This document shows, in pieces, positions 15,740-25,547 of a stretch of DNA of 64,000 nucleotides. This DNA comes from Oscillospiraceae bacterium (lineage in GTDB: Bacteria; Bacillota; Clostridia; Oscillospirales; Oscillospiraceae). The notes under the pieces were generated by a model. That model was not told the origin of the DNA, searched no databases, and saw only the letters and a program-made list of their open reading frames with translations. Position 1 is the stretch's first letter. Each line of letters starts with the position of its first letter. The stretch covers positions 101,011 to 165,010 of the forward strand of contig CAJTEA010000009.1 in assembly GCA_910575265.1 (NCBI GenBank), given 5' to 3'. Position numbers and translations under genes: made by a program.

Positions 15740-17389
15740 TCAGTTCAGTTTTTTGTCAACCTCCAGCCCTGGATAGCGGAACTTGACCCGGATGGTCTCA
15801 GCGTCCAGGACGGTGATCTGTTCCACAAACTTGCGGGTGATGGCGTCATCGTATGCGGCGAATTTCGTTTCCCTCCGCTCAACAAATTCCCGCAGGCTGT
15901 TCATCCGGGCCGCTTGGCCAGCCTGCCGCTCATCCGCCTGCTGGAGCGTCCCAAGCTGGTGCAGGATGCTCTCCCTCTCCTCCGCGATTTCTCTGAGCCG
16001 GGCGTTCAATTCTTTGTTTTCCGTATCCTCCGGCAACGCCAGCGCCTGTTCCATCAGCACCGCCTGTTCCGCCGTCAGGGCCGTCAGCCGCTGCCGCAGG
16101 GCGAGGGGATCAACCCCGCCGCACTCCTGTCCCTGCTGGACAAGGCTGGCGATGTCCAAGAACTCCTCCGTGATCTCCTGCCCGGTTTGGTCGAGGCCGT
16201 TGATGGCCTCCAGGATGGCCCGGTGCAGCTTATCTTCATCCAGCGTGGGGGAGTTGTGGCAGAATTTCGTGCCGAACTCCAGCCGGGAGACACAGCGCCA
16301 GACAATGCGCTTTTTGCCGTTTCTGGCCCAGGTACACCGCTTATAGGGTGTACCGCACTCCCCGCACACCAGCAGTTCACTGAGGGCGTACTTGGCGGAG
16401 TATTTGCCCTGCTCGGTCTTGCCCGTTTTCTGCATCACCTTCCGCTTGCTGGCCCTGCGGGCCATCTCCTCCCGCACCTGATAGAAGATCTCCTTCGGAA
16501 TGATGGGCGGGTGATTGTTCTCCACATACACCATAGGGCGCTCACCCTGGTTTTTCTTCACCGTCTTGCTGATGCAGTCGGTGGTGTAGGTCTTTTGCAG
16601 CAGGGCATCGCCAATGTATTTTTCATTGACCAGGATGTTGTGGATCACCTGATATGTCCAGCTCTGAACCCCGCAGGAGGTGGGAACCTTGTCCTTCTCC
16701 AGCTCCGCTTTGATCTGGCCCAGGCTACACCCGTCCAAGTAGCGGCGAAAGATACGCTTTACCGTCTCCGCTTCCTCTGTGATGATTTCCGGCTGGCCGT
16801 CAGGCCCCCGCCGGTAGCCCAGCAGCTTCCGGTACTGGAACGGCACCTTCCCCGCCTCCCGGATCTTTTGGATGCCCCAGGACGTTGCTTTGCTGATGGA
16901 CTCGCTCTCCGCCTGGGCAAAGCCGCTGAACAGGGTGAGCAGGAACTCGCTGGACTCGGTCAAAGTATTGATATTTTCCTTTTCGAAGATCACGCCGATA
17001 CCGTTGGCCCGGAGCATCCGCACCACCTCCAGGCTGTCCACCGTGTTCCGGGCGAAGCGGGAGAGGGATTTGGTGAGGATCAGGTCGATGCGGCCCCGCT
17101 TGCAGGCGGCGATCATCCGCTTGAACTCTGTCCGCTTTTTCATGCTCGTGCCGGTGATGCCTCTATCGGCGTAGATGCCGGCCATCTCCCAATCAGGATT
17201 TTCGTTGATCTTCTGGGTGTAGTAGGCTTTCTGGGCGGTGTAGCTGGTGAGCTGCTCCTCACTGTCGGTGGACACCCGGCAGTAGGCGGCCACCCGCTGG
17301 CGGCGGCCAGAGGCCCGTCCAGGGGCCGATACCGGCTTCGTGGCGGGGATGATGCGTATCTTCCGTTCCCGCTGTACGGTCTGTTCCAT
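15740..17389 (-). CDS. large serine recombinase, complete
   Basis: 549 residues with all domains: resolvase domain with nucleophile in AAYCRVSTDSEEQL (S40) and LTKSLSRFARNTVDSL; recombinase domain (LGYRRGPDGQPEIITEEAETVKRIFRRYLDGCSLGQIKAELE); zinc ribbon (LLVCGECGTPYKRC...WRC); coiled-coil region; C-terminal segment ending GLEVDKKLN. It integrates or excises circular elements at attachment sites. It is the last gene of a reverse-strand set of three recombinases; the other two lack a catalytic domain or its N-terminus, so this one is the only competent recombinase of the set. Confidence 0.9.
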   Translation of the reverse strand: MEQTVQRERKIRIIPATKPVSAPGRASGRRQRVAAYCRVSTDSEEQLTSYTAQKAYYTQKINENPDWEMAGIYADRGITGTSMKKRTEFKRMIAACKRGRIDLILTKSLSRFARNTVDSLEVVRMLRANGIGVIFEKENINTLTESSEFLLTLFSGFAQAESESISKATSWGIQKIREAGKVPFQYRKLLGYRRGPDGQPEIITEEAETVKRIFRRYLDGCSLGQIKAELEKDKVPTSCGVQSWTYQVIHNILVNEKYIGDALLQKTYTTDCISKTVKKNQGERPMVYVENNHPPIIPKEIFYQVREEMARRASKRKVMQKTGKTEQGKYSAKYALSELLVCGECGTPYKRCTWARNGKKRIVWRCVSRLEFGTKFCHNSPTLDEDKLHRAILEAINGLDQTGQEITEEFLDIASLVQQGQECGGVDPLALRQRLTALTAEQAVLMEQALALPEDTENKELNARLREIAEERESILHQLGTLQQADERQAGQAARMNSLREFVERRETKFAAYDDAITRKFVEQITVLDAETIRVKFRYPGLEVDKKLN

Positions 17390-17419
17390 GACGGCTCCTT
17401 TCCCAATCGTATTGGACTG

Positions 17420-18184
17420 TCACTTAAAAGCCACTGCCACCGCGTTGTCCGCAGTGATGGTGATATATTTTAGCGCCTGTGCGTAGGCTTTTTCCCTGAT
17501 CAGACGCTGGGTGTCCGGCGAGGCTGCCGGTGTTTCAAAGCAGGCGTACCGTGCGGAGATGCCCTGCAAAATCAGGGCCACCACATCTTCCGGGCGTTCC
17601 GGCTTCTCCAGCCCACGGTTGATAGCGTTGGTCAGGCGGACGGTGTCCTCGGAGGGGGTGTAGCCACTCTCTGCCGGTGGTGTGTACTCCGCCGCCTGCC
17701 GTTCCACCTCCGCCAGCAGGTCGGCATCGGGGATGATGACTTCCCCACCGCACTGGACGCACCGAAGGTACAGTGTGTCTGGCCTGTGAACGCTGCTGAA
17801 CCACCGCTTCAGGCATCCTCCGCAGGGACAGCGCAGGGTCTCCCGCAGGGCAGAGACCGGGCGGTACTTGGGATCTCGTTTCCCCCATTTCTTTTGCAGC
17901 AGATCTTGGACAGCCTGAAAGGTTTCGCTGCCGATCAGGACAGGGTAATCATCGGCGCCCATGTAACGCTCATTTCTGAGGATAAACGAGATCCTGAACT
18001 TGGTCCACACAGGCCGCTCCGGGCTGTAGAGAATGCCCTCGGCGTTCAGCGTGTCCGATATCTCCCGCTGTAGGTTTCCTTCGAGGTAGAGGCCGAACAC
18101 CCTGCTGACCACCGCCGCCTCCTGGGGCTGGGGAACCAGCTTCCCGTCCATGATCTGATAGCCATACAGCACCTTCCGATTCAT
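17420..18184 (-). CDS. catalytic-less recombinase (accessory subunit)
   Basis: 254 residues starting MNRKVLYGYQIMDGKLVPQP. It consists of a recombinase domain (EAAVVSRVFGLYLEGNLQREISDTL...FILRNERYMGADDYPVLIG) and a zinc ribbon (LRCPCGGCLKRW...LRCVQCGGEVI) with a helical tail, and no resolvase domain. Its start overlaps the stop of the upstream recombinase by 4 bases and it ends 30 bases before the catalytic one. The intact frame and coupling argue for a functional accessory protein that binds DNA or steers the catalytic subunit. Confidence 0.8.
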   Translation of the reverse strand: MNRKVLYGYQIMDGKLVPQPQEAAVVSRVFGLYLEGNLQREISDTLNAEGILYSPERPVWTKFRISFILRNERYMGADDYPVLIGSETFQAVQDLLQKKWGKRDPKYRPVSALRETLRCPCGGCLKRWFSSVHRPDTLYLRCVQCGGEVIIPDADLLAEVERQAAEYTPPAESGYTPSEDTVRLTNAINRGLEKPERPEDVVALILQGISARYACFETPAASPDTQRLIREKAYAQALKYITITADNAVAVAFK

Positions 18185-19560
18185 CTCTCGTCCTCCCCGA
18201 TTTGTTCCGTTACCTCGATGCCGCCGTACAGCCGAAACCGCAGGGCAGTGGGGCTGGCCACGATCTGCTCGACCAGCTCCGCAAACAGGGCTTCATCGAA
18301 TTTCTCCAGCCGTTCCGGGCCTTGGCGGATGGTGTCTGCCGTCTGGCGCAGGGCCTCCGCCGCCTCGCCAATGTCATCATTCTTCAGCAGCCTCCGGCGC
18401 TTGGCCCGGAGTTGGGTCAGTTGTGCGTTATTGACCGCCATCTGGGCGGCGCAGGCGTCCGCATCCAGCAGGCCGTTGGCGCGGAGCTTACTGATCTTAT
18501 AGCCGCGCTCGGTGGCCTGGGCGATGGCCTGGTTGACCTCCAGCATGGCGGGGTTGCCCCGCTGCAGGGCTGTCTCCAGTGAATCCATCTGACTCAGGGC
18601 GGGCCGCAGGATGACGCCCTCATGGAGCCTCAGCTTGTTGTACATCCGCAGGAAGGCGGCGTAGATGGCCTCCTCCGGGATGGGGCCTGTCGCACAGTTG
18701 GAGGCTTTCCGCTGGTGGCGGCCACAACTCCAGGTGGCGGAGCCTTTCCGGGTCACATGGCGGTAAAGTGTGAAACCGCAGATCCCGCAGCACATTTTCC
18801 GGGACAGCGGGTAGACTCCATCCGGGCCGTAGATTTTCTTCTTTTTCATTGCCCGCAGGGCCTGGGCCTTGTCGAACACCTCCCGGCTGACGATAGCGGG
18901 GTGGGTCCCCTCCACATAGAATTGGTCCACCTCGCCCTGGTTGATCTTCTGGACGAAGGGAAAGCCGGTTTTGTAGGTTTTTTGGCAGAGGGTATCGCCC
19001 ACATATTTCTCATTGGACAGCCAGTAGTAGATTTCCCTGGTGGTCCAGTGGACGTTGCCCTTTCGATCCCGGATGCCCCGGCGGATCAGCTCATTGGCAA
19101 TGTCTTTGGCACTTTTTCCGCCGAGGTAGGCGTCAAATACCCATCGGATGATCTCCGCCTCCTCCGGGACGATCTCCAGATCCCTCCGGTTTACCAGCCG
19201 GTAGCCGTAGGGGGCTTTCGTTGTGATGAACTCGCCCCGCTCCATTCTCCGGCGATAGCTCTGATGGCTATTCTGCGAGATGGAGATGGACTCCTGCTGG
19301 GCCAGGGAACCGGAAACGCTCACCATCAATTCTGTGGTGAGCGTTCCGGTGTCGATATTCTCTTTTTCAAACTGGACGGTCACGCCAAGCCGCGTCAGCT
19401 CCCGCAGGGCGGCGAGGCAGTCCTTGGTGTTCCGGGAGAAGCGGGACATGGATTTCACCAGCACCCGGTCGATCCTGCCCTTCCGGCAGTCGGCCATCAG
19501 GCGGTTGAAATCCTCCCGCCTGTCCATTTTCGTGCCGCTCACCGCTTCATCCGCTAATGT
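18181..19560 (-). pseudogene. large serine recombinase lacking its N-terminus
   Basis: The homologous frame starts at ADEAVSGTKMDRREDFNRL and runs to residue 460, with KSMSRFSRNTKDCL, a recombinase domain (APYGYRLVNRRDLEIVPEEAEIIRWVFDAYLGGKSAKDIANEL), zinc ribbon (MCCGICGFTLYRHV...SCGRHQ) and coiled coil. The first 60-70 residues of the resolvase domain, with the catalytic serine, are absent. The break lies near 19,560, where sequence of the neighbouring element begins. A TTG at 19563 could start translation but without a good ribosome site. The product, if made, cannot cut DNA. Confidence 0.8.
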
Positions 19561-19656
19561 CAAGCACGGAACAAAAACAAATTGTAAACAAACCGTGAAC
19601 GATGTCGAATATGAGAAATTGGCTTTATTTCATGGCAAGCGAGTTAATTTTTCTGA

Positions 19657-19694
19657 GGGGATTCTCCGCCCAAGTCCCCGGAGGGAGAATCCCC
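19657..19694 (-). terminator. hairpin after the small resolvase gene
   Basis: Perfect 11-bp stem, GGGGATTCTCC with GGAGAATCCCC, 16-base loop, 13 bases past the stop of the resolvase-like gene. The tail is A/T-rich (CAGAAAAATTAA) without a strong U-run. Confidence 0.55.
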
Positions 19695-19706
19695 TTTGTG
19701 CTACGC

Positions 19707-20084
19707 TCAATTTGCCACGCTTGCTTTCATCAGCTCATGCAGTATCTCGGTGGCCGTCTGCGGGACCATGCCATCGGCACAGACCACTTCGACAAGCCGA
19801 TCTTCCAGCCAGCGCAGATAAGCGTCCGTCTTTACCACGTCCCGGCCCAAGCGGGAGAGGTTTGCTACCAGCAGAAGGTCAACTTTCCCAGCGTCTACCG
19901 CATTAGAAACCTCGGTCAGCCCCCGGCGGGAAAAGTCCAGTCCGCTGGCCTGTTCTGCGGTAGTACCTGCGATCTCAAAGCCCTGCTTTTCGGCAAACGC
20001 CTCCAATGCTGCCTGTTGAGATGCCAGCGCACGAGCGTCAGGGTACGCGACCCTGCAATAAATCCAGGTCCTTTTATGCTCCAT
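19707..20084 (-). CDS. resolvase-like protein without catalytic serine
   Basis: 125 residues from the ATG at 20084, which overlaps the end of the upstream recombinase by 11 bases. It has only the resolvase fold: WIYCRVAYPDARALASQQAALEAFAEKQGFEI, then VDLLLVANLSRLGRD and VEVVCADGM. The position of the nucleophilic serine (CRVS in active enzymes) is alanine (A13), while the arginines are kept. Small proteins of this type occur beside recombinase triplets in clostridial elements. A regulatory or directionality role is likely; strand cleavage is not. Confidence 0.8.
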   Translation of the reverse strand: MEHKRTWIYCRVAYPDARALASQQAALEAFAEKQGFEIAGTTAEQASGLDFSRRGLTEVSNAVDAGKVDLLLVANLSRLGRDVVKTDAYLRWLEDRLVEVVCADGMVPQTATEILHELMKASVAN

Positions 20085-21687
20085 TCTGATGCTCTCCTTG
20101 TAAATCAAGTATCAGCTTTTCCAGTTCATCCCGGTAATTCCAGGCGATTTCAAACCGATCACTAGGAAAAACAAGGACTTCTTTCAAAACCTCCGCCGTA
20201 ATCTCACTGGTGATTTCCTTCACATCCAGATACTTTCCGAATGTAGAAACAAATCCGTTCCGCAAGCTGCCATCCGCGCCCATGTTTTCCAGCGCGGCCT
20301 CCAATTCGCTGATCCGGGCGGCGGTATCATCCCGCTGCTTGGCTGCGGCGGTTTTCGCCGCAAGATATTCCGGCTTGCCGATCTCTCCCAGCGCAAAGGA
20401 TTCATAAAGGCCGCTGATCTGCTGGGAAAGCCTCTGGTGTGTCTCCCGCAGTCCGGCGAGATTTTTCTTAACTGCGGCGGCGTCTTTTTTCTGCTCACGG
20501 TGCTGTTCCTCCCACAACCGGCTCAACTCCACCGCCATTTGCGCCTGCACACGAAGCCCATCGGAAATGACTTCCAAAATATCGGCCCCCTGCACCTGTT
20601 TGACGCAGGCAAAGGAATCGTTGTATCGCGGGGTGTAGCAGTAGAAATACATTTGCTTGCCCAGCTTGTAACTCATTGCGTGGCCGCAAACACCGCACCG
20701 AACCTTACCACGCAGAGGCCAATCACGCTTTTTTAACTCGCCATGTTCCACAAACTCCCGCATAGCCGTCTGCGCCCGGTCAAATTCTTCCCGCGTTACG
20801 ATGCCCTCATGGGTGTTCTCCACGGCGATCCAGTCCTCACGGCTGACCTTGACGGTGTGCGTGTGGCCTACCCTGTCCCGTATCCGTTTTCCAAAGATGT
20901 TTTTACCAAAGTAGCGTTCATCACGGAGAATCTTTACAACAGCGGTATCCGTCCAGAAGTTGTTTTCTTCAATGCTGGGCCAGCGTGTCCGGGAGCAGCC
21001 CGCCGCCCGCTTATAAAGCATGGGCGTTGGCACAGTTTCCCGGTTCAGCGCCATGGCGATCTGGTCTGCGCTGTGTCCACTCGCCGCCAGATGAAAGACG
21101 CGCCGTACTGTCTCCGCCGCTTCCGGGTCTATGACCAGCCGGGCCTTATCAGCCGGGTCCTTGACATAGCCATAGGGGGCGAAGGGCGCGAGAAAGTCCC
21201 CCCGCTGGGCGCGGAACTTCTTCGTGCTCCGTACCTTCCGGGACAAGTCCCGGCTATAAAGGTCATACAGAAGGGCCTTGAAGGAGGTTTCCAGGCTGTC
21301 CACATCGGTGGGCCGGATGCTGTCAAAGCCATCGTTGACGGCGATAAACCGCACTCCCAGGAAGGGGAACACGCAGGAAATGTAGTTGCCGACAGTCAGG
21401 TAATCACGGCCAAAGCGGGATAAATCTTTGACAACGATACATTGGATTTTCCCGGCCCTTGCCTGGGCGATCATCTCCTGGACAGCGGGACGCTCAAAGT
21501 TTTTGCCGCTCCATCCATCATCACAGAACTCGATCACGCTGGTATCCGCCAATTCCGGGGTACGGCTGATAAAAGCGTCCAGCAAATTTCTCTGGTTCGT
21601 GACGCTGTTGGATTCAACTTTGCCGCTTTTCCCTAAATCATCATCCTCCGAGGACAAGCGGATATATTTTGCGGTGATAACGCTCAT
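20074..21687 (-). CDS. large serine recombinase, complete
   Basis: 537 residues: nucleophile in KYIRLSSEDDDLG (S12), IVVKDLSRFGRDYLTVGNYI, recombinase domain (APYGYVKDPADKARLVIDPEAAETVRRVFHLAASGHSADQIAMALN), zinc ribbon (VRCGVCGHAMSYK), long coiled coil and a C-terminal strand region. It overlaps the recombinase before it by 4 bases and the small resolvase after it by 11, so four genes form one translationally coupled unit. Sets of three such recombinases are known from clostridial elements, where more than one may be needed for movement. Confidence 0.9.
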   Translation of the reverse strand: MSVITAKYIRLSSEDDDLGKSGKVESNSVTNQRNLLDAFISRTPELADTSVIEFCDDGWSGKNFERPAVQEMIAQARAGKIQCIVVKDLSRFGRDYLTVGNYISCVFPFLGVRFIAVNDGFDSIRPTDVDSLETSFKALLYDLYSRDLSRKVRSTKKFRAQRGDFLAPFAPYGYVKDPADKARLVIDPEAAETVRRVFHLAASGHSADQIAMALNRETVPTPMLYKRAAGCSRTRWPSIEENNFWTDTAVVKILRDERYFGKNIFGKRIRDRVGHTHTVKVSREDWIAVENTHEGIVTREEFDRAQTAMREFVEHGELKKRDWPLRGKVRCGVCGHAMSYKLGKQMYFYCYTPRYNDSFACVKQVQGADILEVISDGLRVQAQMAVELSRLWEEQHREQKKDAAAVKKNLAGLRETHQRLSQQISGLYESFALGEIGKPEYLAAKTAAAKQRDDTAARISELEAALENMGADGSLRNGFVSTFGKYLDVKEITSEITAEVLKEVLVFPSDRFEIAWNYRDELEKLILDLQGEHQNGA

Positions 21688-23387
21688 GCGGACACCGCCT
21701 CTCCCTCTGCCGCCAGCAGCCGGAGCAGGGCGTTGTATTCGTCCCGGTAGCGCAGAGTGATGGAAACTCGGTTCGCCCCATCAATCTCCACCCGGTCAAT
21801 CAGAGCGTGAGCCATGGCCTCCGTCAGCGCGGTTTCTTCCTTGAATTGACCGCAGGCGGTAAGCCAGGGGTTTTCCGTGGTCCGCTGCCGCTCGTCCCTC
21901 TGCCGCTGTTCCAACTCATCCAACCGGGCCTGCGCCTGTTCCATATCAGAGCGGTACTGCCGCTTCATTTCCGTGTATTCCTGCTCGGTCATCAGCTTGT
22001 CAGCGTAATTCTGGTACAAGCTGTCATAGAGCATTTCCGCACGGCTGAAAGCCTGTTTCGCGGCGGCGATCTCCCTCTTGGCCTCCGCCTCCCGGCTGAC
22101 CGCCTTTGCGGATTTACTGTACTGGCGTACCAACTTGTCCAGATTTTCAGCCAGCGCGATCTCACGCCGCAAGGTATCCCAAAGAATTTCAATCAGCTTC
22201 GTCTCATGGAAATACTTCTTGGGGCAGGAGGCCAAATCATTAGAGTGGTTTTGACAGATGTAAACGTAGTAAAGGTTTGTTCCCTTGTTCGTAACACATT
22301 TGTAGCGCACCAATGGACGGCCACAGTCAGCACAGAAGATCAGGCCCCGCAGGATATTGGGGATCGTCCCCAAGGCGTCATGACATCCAAGCCGCTCCTT
22401 ATAGGCGCTGCTGGCCTCTACGGCCATTTTCTGAACCGCACGGAAGGTTTCTTCATCCACCAGCGGCTCATGGGTGTCGCGGACGATCACCCACTCGGAT
22501 TCCGGCACATAGTAGGGCTTTTTCCCCTCGGAGAAGCCGGACCGCTTGCGTCCCTGGACCATGTGACCCAAGTAGACCTCGGCGGTCAGGACTTTTTTTA
22601 CGGAGGCTATGGTCCACCGGGAATTGGCATAGGATTCGCACTTTGCCGCCCCCTTCAAGCAGAGATACCGTCCGGGGGAAGGGACTTCCTGCTCATTCAA
22701 GGTCCGGGCAATCCGCTGATAGCTCATCCCCGTCAGACGCAGGGAGAATATCTCACGCACCACCGGCGCAGTCTCCGGGTCCGGCTCAATCCGGTGGGCA
22801 TTACCGGCACACTTCTGGTAGCCGTATGCCGCCCATGAACCGATGAACTCTCCTTTCTGCTGCTTGGTCGAAATGGCCGGAAGAATCTTCCTGGATATGT
22901 CCTTGCTGTAAACGGCGTTCATGATGTTTTTCAGCGGCACTATGTAGCCGTCCTGGGTCCGCTCGGCGGTCAGCGTGTCAAAATTGTCGTTGACGGCGAT
23001 AAACCGCACGTCCAAGAGCGGGAAAATCCGTTCCAGATAGTTGCCGGTTTCCCGGTAGTTGCGGCCAAACCGGGATAAATCCTTCACCACAATGCAGTCT
23101 ACCTTGCCAGAGCGAACATCCTCCATCATCCGTTCAAACTCCGGGCGGTCAAAGTTCGTTCCCGTCCGTCCGTTGTCGCAGTAAAGGTCATAGAGCCGCA
23201 TATCCGGCTGGCCGTCAATGTAGCTTTGAATCAATTCCCGCTGTGTGCTGATCGTGTCCGCTCCGGGCTTTCCGCTGTCCTCTACCGACAAGCGGGCATA
23301 GCCGCCCACCTGATAAATCCGGCGGGGCTGTTCCGCTTGGACAGCTACCGGCAGGACGGGATTGACCTTGCGTTTCGTCCGCGCCAT
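21684..23387 (-). CDS. large serine recombinase, complete
   Basis: 567 residues from ATG 23387, chosen because GGGAGG lies about nine bases upstream; the longer frame would begin inside the previous gene. Domains: resolvase with GGYARLSVEDSG (S34) and VVKDLSRFGRNYRETGNYLERIF; recombinase domain (AAYGYQKCAGNAHRIEPDPETAPVVREIF); zinc ribbon (LIFCADCGRPLVRYKC...CQNHSNDLASC); coiled coil; DUF4368-like C-terminus. It is the middle gene of the second recombinase triplet and starts one base past the stop of the first. Confidence 0.9.
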   Translation of the reverse strand: MARTKRKVNPVLPVAVQAEQPRRIYQVGGYARLSVEDSGKPGADTISTQRELIQSYIDGQPDMRLYDLYCDNGRTGTNFDRPEFERMMEDVRSGKVDCIVVKDLSRFGRNYRETGNYLERIFPLLDVRFIAVNDNFDTLTAERTQDGYIVPLKNIMNAVYSKDISRKILPAISTKQQKGEFIGSWAAYGYQKCAGNAHRIEPDPETAPVVREIFSLRLTGMSYQRIARTLNEQEVPSPGRYLCLKGAAKCESYANSRWTIASVKKVLTAEVYLGHMVQGRKRSGFSEGKKPYYVPESEWVIVRDTHEPLVDEETFRAVQKMAVEASSAYKERLGCHDALGTIPNILRGLIFCADCGRPLVRYKCVTNKGTNLYYVYICQNHSNDLASCPKKYFHETKLIEILWDTLRREIALAENLDKLVRQYSKSAKAVSREAEAKREIAAAKQAFSRAEMLYDSLYQNYADKLMTEQEYTEMKRQYRSDMEQAQARLDELEQRQRDERQRTTENPWLTACGQFKEETALTEAMAHALIDRVEIDGANRVSITLRYRDEYNALLRLLAAEGEAVSA

Positions 23388-23388
23388 T

Positions 23389-25035
23389 TCAGACCGCCTC
23401 CCTTCCGGGAAGGGTTCCCTGGGCCTGCCGCAGCAAATCCATCTGCCAGTGAAATTCATCGTGCCAGCGGTAGACGATCTCCACACGGCGGTCACGGAAA
23501 ATCAGGATACGCTCAATCAGCGATACAATGATGGTACGGTCCAGAGCGTCAATGTTCTGGTGCTTGCGGAACTGCTCCATCCAGCCCCGGCCCTCCGAAA
23601 AATTGCCCATTTCCCGGCTCATTTCCTCTTGGATGGCCTCGGCCTGTTCCTCCGCCTCGGCACGGCGGCGGGAGTAGGTCTTTTTCAAATCCTGGTATTC
23701 GTCCCGGTCGATCACGCCGTCAGCGAGGCTTTCATAAAGGGAGCGCAAAAGGGCCTGATTGCGGTCGATTTCTTCCCGTTTCTTCTCCAAACGGCCTTGC
23801 AGCTTTCGCATACCCGCTTGCTGAAGCTGGGCCGTGTCGGTCAGTTCCAGCAGGTCAGAGAGGTCGATCACATCCTGGATGTATCTTCTCAATGCGTCCA
23901 GCACGATCTCATCCAGCGTTTCCACCCGCATGGAGTGGGAGAAGCAGCGCTTTTCGTTCTTGTGCGCGGCGCACACATAGTACACATACTTCTTCTTGGC
24001 GGTGGGGACGGTTTTTCGTATCATGGCCCCGCCGCACTCGCCGCAGTAGACCATGCCGGAGAACAGCTCCACCGCCTTGCCGCTGACGCTGGTGCGCGTA
24101 TCCAGGGCAAGCACCTTCTGAACGCTTTCAAAGTCATAGCGGTCAATGACCGGCTCATGGCAGTTCTCCACCACCGCCCATTCTTCGCGGGGCTTCACCA
24201 CCAGCCGCTTCACCCGATAGCTGGGGGTGGTCACGCGCCCCTGCTCCAACACGCCGATGTAGACCGGATTTTTCAGAATCCGCAGCACCATCCCGGCATC
24301 CCACACGGATTCCTCTTTCAGCCGGAAGGACGTAGAGTAGCGCATCCCCTGGGACCGCTTGTAGTCCATAGGCGTGGGGATGCCCGCCGCTGTAAGGCGG
24401 TCGGCAATATCGCCCGCGCTGATTCCTTCCAGCTTCCACTTGAACATATCCCGTACCACACCGGCGGCGTATTCATCTACCAGCAGGCGGTGGCGGTTCT
24501 CCGGGTCCTTCCGGTAGCCAAAAACAGCAAAAGAGCCGATGAAATCTCCGCGCTGGCGTTTGATTTCAAGCTGGCTCCGTGTTTTCACCGAGGTATCCCG
24601 GCAATATGCCTCGTTTATGAGGTTTTTGAACGGGATGACCAACTCATCAGATTCCACGTTGCTGTGCAGACTGTCATAGTTGTCGTTGATTGCGATAAAA
24701 CGCACACCAAGGAAGTGAAATAACTGTTCCAGATACTCCCCCACGCCCAAGTGGTCCCTGCCGAAGCGGGACAAATCCTTGACCACGATGCAGTTGATCT
24801 TGCCAGCCTTGACCTCGGCCATCATCTCATGAAAGGCCGGACGGTCAAAATTGGACCCCGTGTAGCCGTCATCCACTTTCATGCCGCACTCCCGCAGTTC
24901 CGGGTGGCGCGTCATGTAGTCACGGATCAAGTCCTTCTGACCCGTGACGCTGTTGCTTTCCTCCTTGTCGCCGTCCTCGCGGGAAAGGCGAACGTAACCG
25001 CAGGTATTCCATACCTGTTCATCGGAAATTTTCAT
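23389..25035 (-). CDS. large serine recombinase, complete
   Basis: 548 residues: nucleophile in CGYVRLSREDGD (S18), VVKDLSRFGRDHLGVGEYLEQLF, recombinase domain (AVFGYRKDPENRHRLLVDEYAAGVVRDMFKWKLEGISAGDIADRL), zinc ribbon (VYCGECGGAMIRKT...CAAHKNEKRCFSHSM), coiled coil and C-terminal strand domain. First gene of the triplet, with GGAGAGAAGAAT before its ATG. The upstream ParB-like genes are on the same strand, separated by about 130 bases without a visible gene. Confidence 0.9.
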   Translation of the reverse strand: MKISDEQVWNTCGYVRLSREDGDKEESNSVTGQKDLIRDYMTRHPELRECGMKVDDGYTGSNFDRPAFHEMMAEVKAGKINCIVVKDLSRFGRDHLGVGEYLEQLFHFLGVRFIAINDNYDSLHSNVESDELVIPFKNLINEAYCRDTSVKTRSQLEIKRQRGDFIGSFAVFGYRKDPENRHRLLVDEYAAGVVRDMFKWKLEGISAGDIADRLTAAGIPTPMDYKRSQGMRYSTSFRLKEESVWDAGMVLRILKNPVYIGVLEQGRVTTPSYRVKRLVVKPREEWAVVENCHEPVIDRYDFESVQKVLALDTRTSVSGKAVELFSGMVYCGECGGAMIRKTVPTAKKKYVYYVCAAHKNEKRCFSHSMRVETLDEIVLDALRRYIQDVIDLSDLLELTDTAQLQQAGMRKLQGRLEKKREEIDRNQALLRSLYESLADGVIDRDEYQDLKKTYSRRRAEAEEQAEAIQEEMSREMGNFSEGRGWMEQFRKHQNIDALDRTIIVSLIERILIFRDRRVEIVYRWHDEFHWQMDLLRQAQGTLPGREAV

Positions 25036-25170
25036 ATTCTTCTCTCCTGATCGTTAAAGTCAATCAGCAAAACACTTTAGCAACCAGGGGAGCGCCGGTT
25101 TGTCCTGTTGTCTATCACATTAACATAACTTCCGGCTAATGTCCAGAGTGTTTTGCAAAAAAGTTTCCTG

Positions 25171-25437
25171 TCAGCATTTTGAGCGTATGTAGGAGAGCAT
25201 CCGGTCCTCCAGGGTCACGTCCGTGTCGGTGAAGCTGACCTTCACCACATATTTCCCGTGACGGTAGCAGTAGGGGTTGCCGATTTGCCGGATGAAATCC
25301 AGAATCCGCTCCCGCTTGGGCAGGTCGGTATTGACCTTCACATCCCGAATATCCCGCAGTCCGGCGGGGTCCACCGTCCGAATGTCCACATTCTGCATGG
25401 CTTTGACCTGTTCCTCGGTATAAATTGGCTGTTCCAT
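25171..25437 (-). CDS. small conserved mobile-element protein (DUF6870-like)
   Basis: 88 residues, MEQPIYTEEQVKAMQNVDIRTVDPAGLRDIRDVKVNTDLPKRERILDFIRQIGNPYCYRHGKYVVKVSFTDTDVTLEDRMLSYI. Short proteins of this pattern are common in clostridial integrative elements; I recall the family as DUF6870, without known function. GGAGG precedes the ATG. It follows the two ParB-like genes and leads into the recombinase triplet. The even length, mixed helix/strand pattern and lack of membrane segments suggest a small cytosolic protein. Confidence 0.65.
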   Translation of the reverse strand: MEQPIYTEEQVKAMQNVDIRTVDPAGLRDIRDVKVNTDLPKRERILDFIRQIGNPYCYRHGKYVVKVSFTDTDVTLEDRMLSYIRSKC

Positions 25438-25547
25438 GTACTTCCTCCCCTCTGGTCTAAACTATGCTTGCGCGGCTTGTCCCCATTCCAGACAGCCGGC
25501 AGCAAGCCGCCGCAGACTGTTCCCAGCCTGCGGCGATTTGTGATGTA

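Noticed and set aside
15680..17473. Forward open frame of 597 codons
   Set aside because: Antisense to a clear serine recombinase with all catalytic motifs on the reverse strand.
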